This document shows, in pieces, positions 8,409 to 18,430 of a stretch of DNA of 64,000 nt. Both the position numbers and the translations under genes were made by a program. Positions within the stretch are counted from its first letter, which is position 1, and each line of letters opens with the position of its first letter. The stretch is from Leisingera aquaemixtae (GTDB lineage: Bacteria > Pseudomonadota > Alphaproteobacteria > Rhodobacterales > Rhodobacteraceae). The notes beneath the pieces are model-generated. The model was given only the letters and a program-made list of their open reading frames with translations, was not told the DNA's origin and did not search any database. The stretch covers positions 233,385-297,384 of the forward strand of contig NZ_CYSR01000022.1 of NCBI RefSeq assembly GCF_001458395.1. Reading direction: 5' to 3'.

Positions 8409-9734
8409 ATGACCACCACCCGTTTTGCCCCGTCGCCGACCGGCTATATCCACGTCGGCAACCTGCGCACCGCGCTGATGAACTATCTGATCGCCCGCAA
8501 GGCCGGCGGCACCTTCATCCTGCGCATCGACGACACCGACCCGGAGCGGTCCAAGGAAGAATACGTCGATGCCATCAAGCAGGACCTGGAATGGCTGGGC
8601 CTGACCTGGGACAAGGTGGAGCGCCAGTCCGAGCGGCTCGACCGCTATGTCGCTGCGGCGGACAAGCTGCGCGAGATCGGCCGCTTCTACGAGGCGTTCG
8701 AGACTCCGACCGAACTGGACCTGAAGCGCAAGAAGCAGCTGAACATGGGCAAGCCGCCGGTCTATGACCGTGCAGCACTTGCGCTGTCGGAGGAGGAGAA
8801 GGCCAAACTGCGCGCCGAGCGCGGCGACGGCGTCTGGCGCTTCAAGCTGGATCAGGAACGGATCGAGTGGACGGACGGCATCCTGGGCGATATCTCCATC
8901 GACGCGGCTTCGGTCTCCGACCCGGTGCTGATCCGCGGCGACGGCCAGTTCCTGTACACCCTGGCCTCGGTGGTGGATGACACCGAAATGGGCGTGACCC
9001 ATGTGGTGCGCGGCTCCGACCACGTCACCAACACCGCCACCCAGATCCAGATCATCGAGGCGCTGGGCGGCACCGTGCCGTCTTTTGCGCACCACTCGCT
9101 GCTGACCGGCCCGCAGGGCGAAGCACTGTCCAAGCGTCTTGGCACGCTGGCGCTGCGAGACCTGCGCGAAGCCGGTGTGCAGCCGATGGCGCTCCTCAGC
9201 CTGATGGCGCGCCTGGGCTCCTCCGACCCGGTGGAGCTGCGGTCGGAGCTGGCGGAGCTGATCGACGGCTTCGACATCAGCCGCTTCGGCGCCGCGCCGA
9301 CCAAGTTCGATGTCGAGGATCTCTATCCGCTGACCGCCCGCTACCTGCAGTCGCTGCCGCTGGCGGCAGTGCAAGCCCATGTGGACGCGCTGGGCGTCCC
9401 GGCGGAGAAACAGGCGGCCTTCTGGGACATGGCCAAGGAAAACATCACCACGCTCAAGGATCTCGCGGGCTGGTGGGAGCTGTGCCGCGACGGCGCCGAG
9501 CCGCTGGTGGCCGATGAGGACAAGGACTTCATTGCCGAGGCGATGGCGCTGCTGCCTGAAGGCCCCTATGACAGCGACAGCTGGGGCAAGTGGACCGCCG
9601 CCGTCAAGGAAGCGACGGGCCGCAAGGGCAAGGGGCTGTTCATGCCGCTCAGGAAGGCCGTGACCGGCATGGAGCGCGGCCCCGACATGTCCGCGCTGCT
9701 GGCGCTGATGGACACCGTCCGCGCCCGCGGCTGA
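8409..9734 (+). CDS. gltX: Glutamate--tRNA ligase
   Basis: 441 residues of class I GluRS. The HIGH signature is FAPSPTGYIHVGNLRTALMNYL at the N-terminus and the KMSKS-equivalent is ALSKRLGTLALRD near residue 240. It charges tRNA(Glu). At 441 residues it is the shorter of the two GluRS types that alphaproteobacteria often carry, so it may be a tRNA(Gln)-misacylating or specialised paralogue; which copy this is cannot be told without the other gene. CAGGAGA precedes the ATG. A strong terminator follows. Confidence 0.93.
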   Translation: MTTTRFAPSPTGYIHVGNLRTALMNYLIARKAGGTFILRIDDTDPERSKEEYVDAIKQDLEWLGLTWDKVERQSERLDRYVAAADKLREIGRFYEAFETPTELDLKRKKQLNMGKPPVYDRAALALSEEEKAKLRAERGDGVWRFKLDQERIEWTDGILGDISIDAASVSDPVLIRGDGQFLYTLASVVDDTEMGVTHVVRGSDHVTNTATQIQIIEALGGTVPSFAHHSLLTGPQGEALSKRLGTLALRDLREAGVQPMALLSLMARLGSSDPVELRSELAELIDGFDISRFGAAPTKFDVEDLYPLTARYLQSLPLAAVQAHVDALGVPAEKQAAFWDMAKENITTLKDLAGWWELCRDGAEPLVADEDKDFIAEAMALLPEGPYDSDSWGKWTAAVKEATGRKGKGLFMPLRKAVTGMERGPDMSALLALMDTVRARG

Positions 9735-9773
9735 GGCGGTTCGCGGCGGAAAAAGCCGGTAAGACACAGATCA

Positions 9774-9803
9774 GGGGCGGCGCCGCAGGGGCCGCCCTTT
9801 TTT
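9774..9803 (+). terminator. Rho-independent terminator of gltX
   Basis: GGGCGGC (9775-9781), a 9-nt loop, GCCGCCC (9791-9797), then TTTTTT (9798-9803). Confidence 0.85.
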
Positions 9804-9876
9804 CGTGCGGTCCCGTCAAGGGCGGGGCGCCGGCGCTCCCGCCCGCCGGAACTGCATCGCAGATGCATCCCCTGCG

Positions 9877-9941
9877 GTTGGGCCGGGCGCCGCGCGGACG
9901 CGCGGCGCCGCACCGCGCCTTGGCGCGGTGCCATGCCCAAC
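9877..9941. repeat. Three-way-junction palindromic element
   Basis: Outer arms GTTGGGC (9877-9883) and GCCCAAC (9935-9941) enclose two perfect hairpins: GGCGCCGCGC/GCGCGGCGCC (9886-9909, loop GGAC) and GCACCGCGCC/GGCGCGGTGC (9910-9931, loop TT). The intergenic region 9735-10037 holds this, the gltX terminator and no credible gene. The geometry resembles REP-type or structured-RNA elements. No second exact copy was noticed in the window. Confidence 0.5.
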
Positions 9942-10037
9942 TGAGAGAGGGGCAGCTTGCCTGCGCCTGAACAGGCGGGAGCGCGCCGCAGGACCGCAGC
10001 AAAACAGCGGACCGCCTGGCGGGCTGCGGCCTGCGGA

Positions 10038-11231
10038 TCAGCCGCTGCCGCCCTCGCCAAGCTCCTTGCGCATCTCCGCCGCCGCCTTGGCCATTTCCGG
10101 GTTGGAGTGGCTTTCCAGCTCCTGCAGGGTCTTCTGCATCCAGCCCATCACCGAGGGCGAATCGCTGCCGCTGCGGGCAATCGGCGGGAAGGCGCAGCGC
10201 AGCAGGTGGCGCGCGGTCACCGGCGGCACCTTCACGTTGGGAAACTCCGGCTTCCGGGTGCTGCTGATCTCATCGGCGGGCATGGTCTCCCACAGCAGCC
10301 GCCCCAGCCGTCCCATCACTTCGACCGCGGTGCCCGGATCGTTGATGCCGGGCGACAGCGCCCGCTGCGCCGTCTCCGCCAGCAGGGTGAGGCCAAAGGA
10401 CGGGTCCTGATCGAAACTGCGCACGTCGCCGATGTCGATCGCCTTCGAGGCCGCCTTGCAGAAGTCGTTGTCTCCGGCAGCGGCCCAGGCCACCGGCTGG
10501 CCGCGCAGGATGTATTCGCCGGGCGCCTTTGCCAGGGTGATTTCGGTGCCGGCCTCCTCCGCCAGCTCATTCAGCTGGGCCATCCCGGCAAAGCGCACAA
10601 AGCCGCTGCGGGAGGCCGGGATCGCCGCCGCATCGTCCGGAACGCCGCTGCTGTCAGAGCGCTGGCCGCCCAGGCAAGGTACATCCCGGCGCGCGCGCAT
10701 GCTGTCGCGGGTCCGGGATTCGATCAGCCGCAGCGTATGGTCCATGCTGCCCAGCCCGGACAGGTGATCTATCCAGCGCAGGATGGCACCGACGATCAGG
10801 ACAACGACCACGATGGTGATGCCGAACACCACCAGGGCGCCTTCGGGCGTGTAATAGCGCGCCCGGAACAGGATCACCCCGCTGAGCGAAAAGATGAACC
10901 CGCCCACAAAGGTCGCCAGCACCCGGTGGGTCACGGTATCTTCCAGCAGCAGCCGGTACACCCGCGGCGTCGCCATCGAGGCCGCAGTGCGGTAGGCGCT
11001 GACCATGACGTTCAGCGAAAACGTGGTGACGGCCAGCATGCCCGACGCCAGGATCGTCAGCACCGGCAGCACCGCCTCGCGCCCGAAGTCCTCGCTCAGG
11101 CTGTCGGGCAGCAGCGGCTTGGCCAGCGGCGCCAGCAGCAGCGCCAGCAGCGACAGCACGGAAATCAGAACCACCCGGAACCAGATCTTGCGGGCAATCC
11201 GCCTGAGGTACAAAAGGAACTGCTCAATCAT
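10038..11231 (-). CDS. DUF2254 membrane protein
   Basis: 397 residues. Four hydrophobic segments lie in the N-terminal ~170 residues (FRVVLISVLSLLALLLAPLA; AVLPVLTILASGMLAVTTFSL; FVGGFIFSLSGVILF; VVFGITIVVVVLIVGAIL), followed by a soluble domain with the family segment PSFGLTLLAETAQRALSPGINDPGTA. The family is conserved in proteobacteria and has no known function; an ion-channel or transporter role has been guessed only from topology. Its ATG overlaps the end of the upstream GGCT gene by 8 nt, so translation is probably coupled. Confidence 0.82.
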   Translation of the reverse strand: MIEQFLLYLRRIARKIWFRVVLISVLSLLALLLAPLAKPLLPDSLSEDFGREAVLPVLTILASGMLAVTTFSLNVMVSAYRTAASMATPRVYRLLLEDTVTHRVLATFVGGFIFSLSGVILFRARYYTPEGALVVFGITIVVVVLIVGAILRWIDHLSGLGSMDHTLRLIESRTRDSMRARRDVPCLGGQRSDSSGVPDDAAAIPASRSGFVRFAGMAQLNELAEEAGTEITLAKAPGEYILRGQPVAWAAAGDNDFCKAASKAIDIGDVRSFDQDPSFGLTLLAETAQRALSPGINDPGTAVEVMGRLGRLLWETMPADEISSTRKPEFPNVKVPPVTARHLLRCAFPPIARSGSDSPSVMGWMQKTLQELESHSNPEMAKAAAEMRKELGEGGSG

Positions 11232-11799
11232 GAGCGGAGCTTATCCTGCGCGCGCCGGTGCTGTCGATCAGATCGTCGAACAGCGCGCGCTCCGCCCGGC
11301 TCAGGCGCTGGTGGCGCGGATAGCGGGGCGCCGCCCGGTCATCCAGGAGGGGGGCGTTCCAGCCGTCGGTGGTGGCGATGAATTCCTGCACGCCCGCCTC
11401 GCCGAACACCTGCAGATAGCCCTGCAGCACCACATCCAGATAGCTCAGCAGAATCGGGTGCTGCTCGGTGGCGCCATTCTGCTTGTCCGCCGCCACCGCA
11501 TAGACGGAAATCTCCGGCGATCCTGGCAGCGCGTGCTGCACCTTGTCCGATGCGGGCAGCCGCTCATAGGCGAATTCGCGGGCGTCCAGCGCCGCCCAGT
11601 CGGCGCCCGGCACCTCGGCGATCAGTCCGCCGATGGTGCTGGCGGCGCAGGGCACCGCCGACAGAAACGCCACCTCGCGCAGGTCCGTATGCACCCAGGC
11701 CCGCCGCCAGCCGCGCAGCCGGGCGGGCTGCGCGCCGCCATAGCCATGCGTCGCCGTGTTCACCAGGCTGCCGTATCCAAAGAAGTAAGGAGCCGTCAT
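11224..11799 (-). CDS. Gamma-glutamylcyclotransferase-like protein
   Basis: 191 residues from MTAPYFFGYGSLVN, where the FGYGSL turn is the signature of the GGCT/AIG2 fold. The motif EFAYERLPAS supplies the glutamate expected at the active site. Members release 5-oxoproline from gamma-glutamyl peptides or act on gamma-glutamylamines. An alternative ATG 21 nt upstream gives a basic extension (MRRKGAR) and lacks family support. Co-transcribed with the overlapping DUF2254 gene; no functional link between the two is known. Confidence 0.78.
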   Translation of the reverse strand: MTAPYFFGYGSLVNTATHGYGGAQPARLRGWRRAWVHTDLREVAFLSAVPCAASTIGGLIAEVPGADWAALDAREFAYERLPASDKVQHALPGSPEISVYAVAADKQNGATEQHPILLSYLDVVLQGYLQVFGEAGVQEFIATTDGWNAPLLDDRAAPRYPRHQRLSRAERALFDDLIDSTGARRISSAHD

Positions 11800-11829
11800 C
11801 CGCGCGCCTTTCCGCCGCAATTCCGGTTA

Positions 11830-11843
11830 TTGATGTATGTCAA
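11830..11843. promoter_or_regulatory. FNR/Dnr-type box upstream of NsrR-like gene
   Basis: TTGATGTATGTCAA matches the CRP/FNR-family palindrome TTGAT-N4-ATCAA at 9 of 10 positions. It is 56 nt before the regulator's ATG, which suits an activator or autoregulatory site. The oxygen- or NO-responsive reading is an inference. Confidence 0.5.
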
Positions 11844-11899
11844 ACCGCTTTTTCGCGCCATGTGCAATAAGCGATGCACCATAGCTGCGGGAGCGACCC

Positions 11900-12349
11900 A
11901 TGCGGATTACCAAAAGGACCAACATTGCGGTGCGGCTGCTGATGTATTGCGCCGCCCACGAAGACCGCCTGGTGACCAAGGCCGAGATTGCCGAATGCTG
12001 CAACATCTCGGAAAACCACCTGGCGCAGGTGATCAACCAGTTGAGCCAGCTGGGCTACCTGGCGACCCAGCGCGGCCGCAACGGCGGCATGAACCTTGGC
12101 AGGCCCGCGGCGGAGATCCGGATCGGCGACGTGTTCCGGGATGTCGAGGGCAACTTGCCGATGGTGGAATGCTTTGCCGATGCGGACAACACCTGCCCGC
12201 TGGCGGGGGCCTGCCGCCTGAAGGTGGCGCTGGCCGACGCCGCGCAGGCCTTCTATGCCTCGCTGGACGACATTTCCCTGGAATCGCTGGTCTGCGACAA
12301 CCACGACCTGCTGCGCATCCTGCAGCCGGTGTCCTGCGGCGCCCGCTGA
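11900..12349 (+). CDS. Rrf2-family regulator, NsrR-like
   Basis: 149 residues: an N-terminal winged helix (residues 1-75, VTKAEIAECCNISENHLAQVINQLSQLGYLAT, then RGRNGGMNLG) and a cluster ligand loop with C91, C99 and C105 spaced as in NsrR. In characterised NsrR an acidic residue near position 8 supplies the fourth ligand to the Fe-S cluster; here that place is Asn8 (RTNIAVRLL). NsrR proteins sense nitric oxide and repress NO-detoxification genes. No such gene lies beside it, so targets must be elsewhere. A GGGAG ribosome site precedes the ATG. Confidence 0.82.
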   Translation: MRITKRTNIAVRLLMYCAAHEDRLVTKAEIAECCNISENHLAQVINQLSQLGYLATQRGRNGGMNLGRPAAEIRIGDVFRDVEGNLPMVECFADADNTCPLAGACRLKVALADAAQAFYASLDDISLESLVCDNHDLLRILQPVSCGAR

Positions 12350-12369
12350 GGCCGCCGCCGCAGCGCTGA

Positions 12370-14891
12370 TCATTCGCGGGCCCGCAGGATGCGGGCCGGT
12401 TTGGCTGCCAGCGGCCGCAGCGCAAAGGCCAGCCCGGCCAGCAGCGTGGTCAGCACCCCGCCGGAAATGACCATCACCGCGTTCGGCCAGATCACCGTGT
12501 ATCCTGTCTCAAACACATAGGCGTTGATGGCCCAGGCCCCGGCTATGCCTGCCGCCAGCGCCACCAGCCCTGCCGCCGCCCCCAAAAGAGCCGAGCGCAG
12601 CGCAAAACTGGCCAGGATCTGCCTGCGCGGCGCGCCCAGCGTTTTCAAGAGCGCCGCCTCATAGCGGCGTGCGGGTTCTCCGGCGGCCGCGGTGCCCAGC
12701 AGCACCAGGAACCCGGTCAGCAGCGTCGCCGCCGCGCCATAGGCGGTGGCCGCCGCCAGCTGGCGCAGGATGTCCGACACCCGGTCGATGGCATCCCGCA
12801 TCCGGATGGCGGTGATATTCGGCATCTCGCGGGCCAGATCCCGCAGGATCGCCGCTTCCGCCTGTTCCTCGGCATAGACGGTGGCGATGAAACTGTGCGG
12901 CGCGCCGGCCAGCGCGGCCTCGTTCAGCACCATCACAAACCCCATCCCTGCTGTGGAGAAATCCACGTTGCGGAAGCTGGTGATGGTGCCGGTGATATCA
13001 CGCCCCAGAATGTTCAGCGTCAGCGTGTCGCCCAGGCTAAGCCCCAGCTCCTCGGCCTCCTCAGCGGCAAAGCTGATCTGCGGATCACCTGAATAGTCCG
13101 CGGGCCACCACTTGCCGGCGGTGACCTCGGTGCTTTCGGGCCGGGCCGCGGCATAGGTAATACCGCGGTCGCCGCGCACCACCCAGTGATCACCCGCAAC
13201 GTCTGCCGCGGGCTGGCCGTTGATCCGGGTCAGCACCCCGCGCAGCATCGGCGCGTTTTCCACCCGGGTGACGGAGGGATCGTTCTCCACCCGCTCCAGG
13301 AAGGCGGGCATCTGGCTGCGCTGGATGTCGACGAAGAAATAGGAGGGCGCCACATCCGGCAGGTTGCCGGCAATCGCCCGGCGCATGTTGCCGTCAATCT
13401 GGCCGATGGCGGCCAGCACTGTCAGGCCCAGCCCCAGCGCCAGCACCGCAGGCACCGCCCCGTCGCGCGCGCTGCCGATGGACGACAGCGCCCACCGCAG
13501 GGCAGGGCGCCCGCGCGCAGCCCCGGCGCCGCGCCGCGCCGCAAAGCCGATGCCGAGCGCGGCAACCAGCAGCACCAGCAGCGCCCCCATCAGCCCGCCC
13601 GCGGTCCACAGCGTCAGCTGAGCGGAGCCGCTGAACCACGCCGCCAGCCCGACCAGCGCCGCCAGCGCCAGCGCGGTGGCCAGCAGGTAGCGCGGCGCGG
13701 GCAGCCGGGTGCGGCTGGCAAAGGCATCCCGGAACAGCGAGGCCGCGCGGATCCGCTCCGCCCGCGCCAGCGGCCACAGGGCAAAGATAAAGGCGGTCAG
13801 CACGCCATAGAGCGCGGCCTCGGCCAGCGCCGAAGGGTAGAGCGAAAACACCGCCGGGAACGGCAGCTGCGCCGCAATCAGCGGCCCCAGCAGCAGCGGT
13901 CCCAGCCCGCCCAGCACCAGCCCGATGCCCACGCCGACCAGCGTCAGGGCGCCGATCTGCAGGAAGTAGGTGAGGAAAATCGTCTGCCGCTCCGCCCCCA
14001 GCGTGCGCAGGGTGGCAATGGTTGCGGTCTTGGTCGCCAGATAGGCGCGCACAGCGGCAGAGACGCCGACCCCGCCCACCGCCAGGCCCGAGAGGCCCAC
14101 CAGCACCAGGAACCCGCCCAGCCGCTCGACAAAGGCGGTGATCCCCGGCGCGCCGTTCCTGGCATCGCGCCAGCGCATGCCGGTGCTCTCAAACAGCCCT
14201 TCGGCCTCGGCCTGCAAGGCGGCCAGATCACTGCCCGGCGGCAGCTCCATCCGGTATTTGGTGTCAAACAGCGTGCCCGGCTCCAGCAGCCCGGACTCCC
14301 CCAGATCCGCCGTCCGCACCATGGTGCGCGGCCCCAGCTCAAAACCGGAGGCGGCGGCATCCGGCTCAAGCGCGATCATCGCCATCAGGGCGAAATCCTG
14401 CGTGCCCAACCGGAAGCTGTCGCCGGGCTGCAAGCCCAGACGGTCGGCCAGCACCCGGTCCATCACCGCACCGGGCAGGCTGTCCGCACCGGCCAGAGCT
14501 GCATCCAGCGGCATGTCAGGGGCCAGCTTCATCTGCCCCTTCAACGGGTAGAGACCGTCCACCGCCTTCACTTGGGTCAGCCCGCGCTCCTCGCCCACCG
14601 TAGCCATGGAGCGGAATTCGGCAATTTCGGAATGGCGGACCGCCGCCCGCTCCACCCAGTCCAGCTCATCCTCGGTGGCAAACCGGTAGGTGAAATTCAG
14701 CTCCGCATCGCCGCCCAGGATCGTGGCGCCTTCGCGCTCCAGCCCGGTCTCAATCGACGCGCGGATAGAGCCGATGGCGGCGATCACCCCGACGCCAAGC
14801 GCTAGGCAGGCCAGGAAGATACGAAATCCCTTCAGCCCGCCACGCAGCTCCCGCAGGGCAAAGCGCCAAGCCAGGCGGAGCGCTGCGGCGT

Positions 14892-14895
<4 letters not shown>
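12370..14895 (-). CDS. ABC transporter permease, FtsX/YbbP family
   Basis: 841 residues with the MacB/FtsX layout doubled: TM1 at residues ~23-45 (IFLACLALGVGVIAAIGSI), a large periplasmic domain, TM bundles around 255-450, a second periplasmic domain, and three TMs in the last ~130 residues. Homologues of E. coli YbbP work with YbbA as a putative lipid or lipoprotein-related exporter linked to the TesA esterase. The ATG overlaps the stop of the ATPase gene by 4 nt (ATGA). The ybbA-ybbP/tesA order of E. coli is conserved here. Confidence 0.88.
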
Positions 14896-15596
<701 letters not shown>

Positions 15597-15644
15597 CGGG
15601 CCTGCCTGTTGGGTGCACCTAACGGATATGGAGTGTTTGCCGCC

Positions 15645-16286
15645 ATGCGCAAGACATTGGCACTGCTGAGTTTGCTGCTTTTCACCGCCCCCGCCTGGGC
15701 GGATCCGCTGCGGATCACCGCCCTGGGCGACAGCCTGGTGCAGGGCTACGGGCTGCCGCAGGGGCAGGGGCTGGTGCCGCAGCTGGAACGCTGGCTGAAC
15801 GAAAACGGCGCCGAGGCCGTGTTGCAGAATGCGGGCGTTTCCGGCGACACCACCGCAGGCGGGGCAGAGCGCGCCGAGTGGACCCTGTCAGACAACCCCG
15901 ACGGGCTGATCGTGCTCCTGGGCGGCAATGACATGCTGCGCGGGCTTGAGCCGCAGGAGGCGCGCGCCAACCTGACCCGCATCCTGCAGACGGCGCAGGA
16001 CAAGGGGGTTGAGGTCCTGCTGATCGGCATGAAGGCCCCGCGCAACTACGGGCCGGAGTACAAGCAGGCGTTTGACGCGATCTACCCGGAGCTGGCGGCA
16101 GAGTTCGGCGCGGTGCTGCACCCGGATGCCTTTGCGGGCATGGCGGCAGAAGCGGGCGGGGACCCGGCGGCGGCGCAGGCCCTCATGCAGGACGACGGCA
16201 TCCACCCCAACGCCCGGGGCGTGGCGCTGAATGCCGCTGCCATCGGGCCGGCGGCCCTGCAGCTGATCGCCGCAATTGGCAGCTGA
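15645..16286 (+). CDS. tesA: Arylesterase / multifunctional lysophospholipase (TesA-like, GDSL)
   Basis: 213 residues: signal peptide MRKTLALLSLLLFTAPAWA, then the SGNH blocks ALGDSLVQGYGLP (catalytic Ser), NAGVSGDTTAGG, VLLGGNDMLRG and DGIHPNARG (Asp and His). A periplasmic esterase, thioesterase or lysophospholipase. The start is the ATG giving a signal peptide; a farther upstream ATG would overlap the divergent ATPase gene. The partnership with the ybbAP transporter is known from gene order only. Confidence 0.9.
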   Translation: MRKTLALLSLLLFTAPAWADPLRITALGDSLVQGYGLPQGQGLVPQLERWLNENGAEAVLQNAGVSGDTTAGGAERAEWTLSDNPDGLIVLLGGNDMLRGLEPQEARANLTRILQTAQDKGVEVLLIGMKAPRNYGPEYKQAFDAIYPELAAEFGAVLHPDAFAGMAAEAGGDPAAAQALMQDDGIHPNARGVALNAAAIGPAALQLIAAIGS

Positions 16287-16314
16287 AAACAGCCCTGGCC
16301 GTCAGGGCTGTTTT
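16286..16314. terminator. Bidirectional terminator between tesA and cspA
   Basis: AAAA, CAGCCCTG (16290-16297), GCCGT loop, CAGGGCTG (16303-16310), TTTT. The symmetric A and T tracts let it serve both convergent genes. Confidence 0.85.
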
Positions 16315-16345
16315 GGAATTTTCAAAGCAGATCGGAAGATCCGGA

Positions 16346-16555
16346 TCAGGAGACCAGCGCGATATCCACTGCGGATTCACGGCCGTCGCGGCCTGCGCGC
16401 AGCTCATAGGTCACTTTCTGATTGTCCGCGAGGCCGGTCAGCCCGGAACGCTCAACAGCGGAAATATGGACAAAAATGTCCTTGCCGCCGTCTTCGGGTG
16501 CAATAAAGCCATAGCCTTTGGTGGTGTTGAACCATTTGACGGTGCCGGTGGCCAT
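16346..16555 (-). CDS. cspA: Cold-shock protein
   Basis: 69 residues of the single cold-shock domain: RNP1 KGYGFIAP and RNP2 DIFVHIS, on the usual GTVKWFNTTKGYG start. It binds single-stranded RNA or DNA and melts mRNA structure. TAGGAGAAA lies 5-13 nt before the ATG. It has its own transcript, ending at the shared hairpin. Whether it is cold-induced cannot be judged here. Confidence 0.93.
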   Translation of the reverse strand: MATGTVKWFNTTKGYGFIAPEDGGKDIFVHISAVERSGLTGLADNQKVTYELRAGRDGRESAVDIALVS

Positions 16556-16764
16556 CGTCGATTTCTCCTAAGTCGTCTTCAGTTCCCTGCCCGCTTATGC
16601 GGCAGTCCGGCAAGTTTTGCAGATGCTCATGACCGCGCCGGGTGAGGCATAGTGATAGCATTCGCGTAACATTGCCGTGACAGAATTGGGTGCGAATCCC
16701 CTCTGGTGCAAGAAAAATTGCGGTGTAAAACAGGGGTTCGCGGCAAATTTCCGCAGGCCGGGGC

Positions 16765-17343
16765 CTAAAGCACCGTTACAACCGTGCCCAGCGGCACCCG
16801 CTCGTACAGGTCCACCACATGCTCGTTCATCATCCGGATACAGCCGTTCGACACCGAGTGGCCAATGGTCTGCGGCTGGTTGGTGCCGTGGATGCGGAAG
16901 TAGGTGTCGACCCCGTTCTGGAACAGATAGAGCGCCCGCGCGCCCAGCGGATTATCCGGCCCGCCGGGCTGGATATACTCATTGTCGACGAATTTCGCAT
17001 AGGCCCTGGGGTCGCGTTCGATCATCTCGTCGGTGGGGCGCCAGGTGGGCCATACCTTCTTGCGCTGGATCACCGCCTGGCCAGTGAATTCCAGCCCGGC
17101 CTTGCCGACCCCCACGCCATAGCGGATCGCCTTGCGCTTATCGGTGACGAAATACAGGTAATAGGAGCGCGGCAGCACCAGGATCTGGCCCGGGGCGAAA
17201 TCCTTCCTGATCCGCACTTCCTGCGGGGCCGGGTCAAACACCACTGGGTCTTTTGTGCGGGCCAGGGCAGGCAGCGGCAGCAAAGAGGCTGCGGCGGCTG
17301 CGGTGCCCGAGCTCAGAATCTTCCGGCGTGAAATCATGGCCAT
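16765..17343 (-). CDS. L,D-transpeptidase (YkuD family), exported
   Basis: 192 residues from ATGGCCATG; a Tat-like signal MISRRKILSSGTAAAAASLLPLPALA precedes the mature protein. The YkuD catalytic motif is FRIHGTNQPQTIGHSVSNGCIRM with His and the nucleophilic Cys. It forms meso-DAP cross-links in peptidoglycan or attaches lipoproteins. A longer in-frame extension upstream has no coding character and overlaps trxC on the other strand, so the signal-peptide start is preferred. Confidence 0.9.
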   Translation of the reverse strand: MAMISRRKILSSGTAAAAASLLPLPALARTKDPVVFDPAPQEVRIRKDFAPGQILVLPRSYYLYFVTDKRKAIRYGVGVGKAGLEFTGQAVIQRKKVWPTWRPTDEMIERDPRAYAKFVDNEYIQPGGPDNPLGARALYLFQNGVDTYFRIHGTNQPQTIGHSVSNGCIRMMNEHVVDLYERVPLGTVVTVL

Positions 17344-17569
17344 ATCCCCGTAGTCTGTTGCAGGTCCCCTCATCTTCCGGTTGGAACGGCGGCCGGTCAA
17401 CGGCTTTCCGAACCCGGGCGGGCAAGTGTTGCATGCGGCGCGGCCCAAGGCGGCAGACCCCGCTGCCGCGCCCCCGGTTGCGGCTTTGCGGCAGCGGCTG
17501 CCTGCAGCCTTGCGCCGCGGTGCCGGGCGGCTATACCAAGGCCATGCGACTGCTTGAGGAGGCGAACCC

Positions 17570-17995
17570 ATGGGAGCCAAGACCCTGACCTGCCTGTCCT
17601 GCGCCCAGCTGAACCGGGTGCCGGAGGACAAGCTGGGCCGCGGCCCGAAATGCGCAACCTGCGGTGCGGCGCTGCTGCCGGGCACGCCGGCGGACGTGGA
17701 TCCGGCGATCCTGCAGAAAGCCGTGCAGAACGATGACCTGCCGCTGGTGGCGGATTTCTGGGCACCCTGGTGCGGGCCCTGCCGGTCCATGGCGCCGGAG
17801 TTTGCCAAGGCGGCCAAGACGCTGGGCGTGCAGGCCCGGCTGGTCAAGCTCAACACCCAGGATCACCCGTCCGCAGCCGCCCGCTACCGGATCCGCGGCA
17901 TTCCCGCCCTCATCGCCTTTGAGCGCGGCAAGGAGAAAAAGCGCCAGGCCGGCGCCATGCGGCAGGGTCAGATCGTCAGCTGGCTGCGCGGCTGA
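17570..17995 (+). CDS. trxC: Thioredoxin 2
   Basis: 141 residues: an N-terminal zinc ribbon with two CxxC pairs (LTCLSCAQ; KCATCGAA) fused to a thioredoxin domain with active site FWAPWCGPCRSMAPEF and the cis-Pro loop RGIPALIAF. A cytoplasmic disulfide reductase, oxidative-stress linked in known cases. GAGGAGG precedes the ATG. Divergent from the L,D-transpeptidase. Confidence 0.93.
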   Translation: MGAKTLTCLSCAQLNRVPEDKLGRGPKCATCGAALLPGTPADVDPAILQKAVQNDDLPLVADFWAPWCGPCRSMAPEFAKAAKTLGVQARLVKLNTQDHPSAAARYRIRGIPALIAFERGKEKKRQAGAMRQGQIVSWLRG

Positions 17996-18023
17996 GGCAG
18001 GCTTCCGGCCGCCCCGCGCGCGC

Positions 18024-18254
18024 TCAGAACGGCCGCTGACCCAGCCCCTGCGGTTTGTCCGGCCTCTGGCTGGCTTTTGCGCTGCTGCGGCGGTTGCGCC
18101 AGGACAGCGAAGCGATCACGGCAAACGCCAGAAGCGCCGCCTCAAAAGGATAAAGCAGGACGGCGAGCCAAACGGGCCAGCCGCCAAGGAACACAGCGGC
18201 AAGCAACAGGCCCAAGGCGCCAACCGCCCCTATGACAGAACTCACCCAGGCCAT
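18024..18254 (-). CDS. Small two-helix membrane protein
   Basis: 76 residues: two hydrophobic helices (VIGAVGALGLLLAAVFLGG and WLAVLLYPFEAALLAFAVIASL) and a basic, glutamine-rich tail. GGAGA lies before the ATG. It shares layout and the MAW start with the next small gene upstream on the same strand, so the two look like diverged tandem duplicates. Function unknown. Confidence 0.6.
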   Translation of the reverse strand: MAWVSSVIGAVGALGLLLAAVFLGGWPVWLAVLLYPFEAALLAFAVIASLSWRNRRSSAKASQRPDKPQGLGQRPF

Positions 18255-18430
18255 GCTTGGTCTCCAATGCGCCTTGATCGCTTACAGAGAGGTAGAACAG
18301 GAGTATCGCGAAACAACTGTGCAAAAGAGGAGGCTTTCCGCCTTATAAGTGGAAAGTACGGCTTTCAGCTATGCCTTTGGTGGTAATTCCGGCCTCTGCC
18401 GTATCCCGCCGCCGCGCTGCGCTGGCCGTG

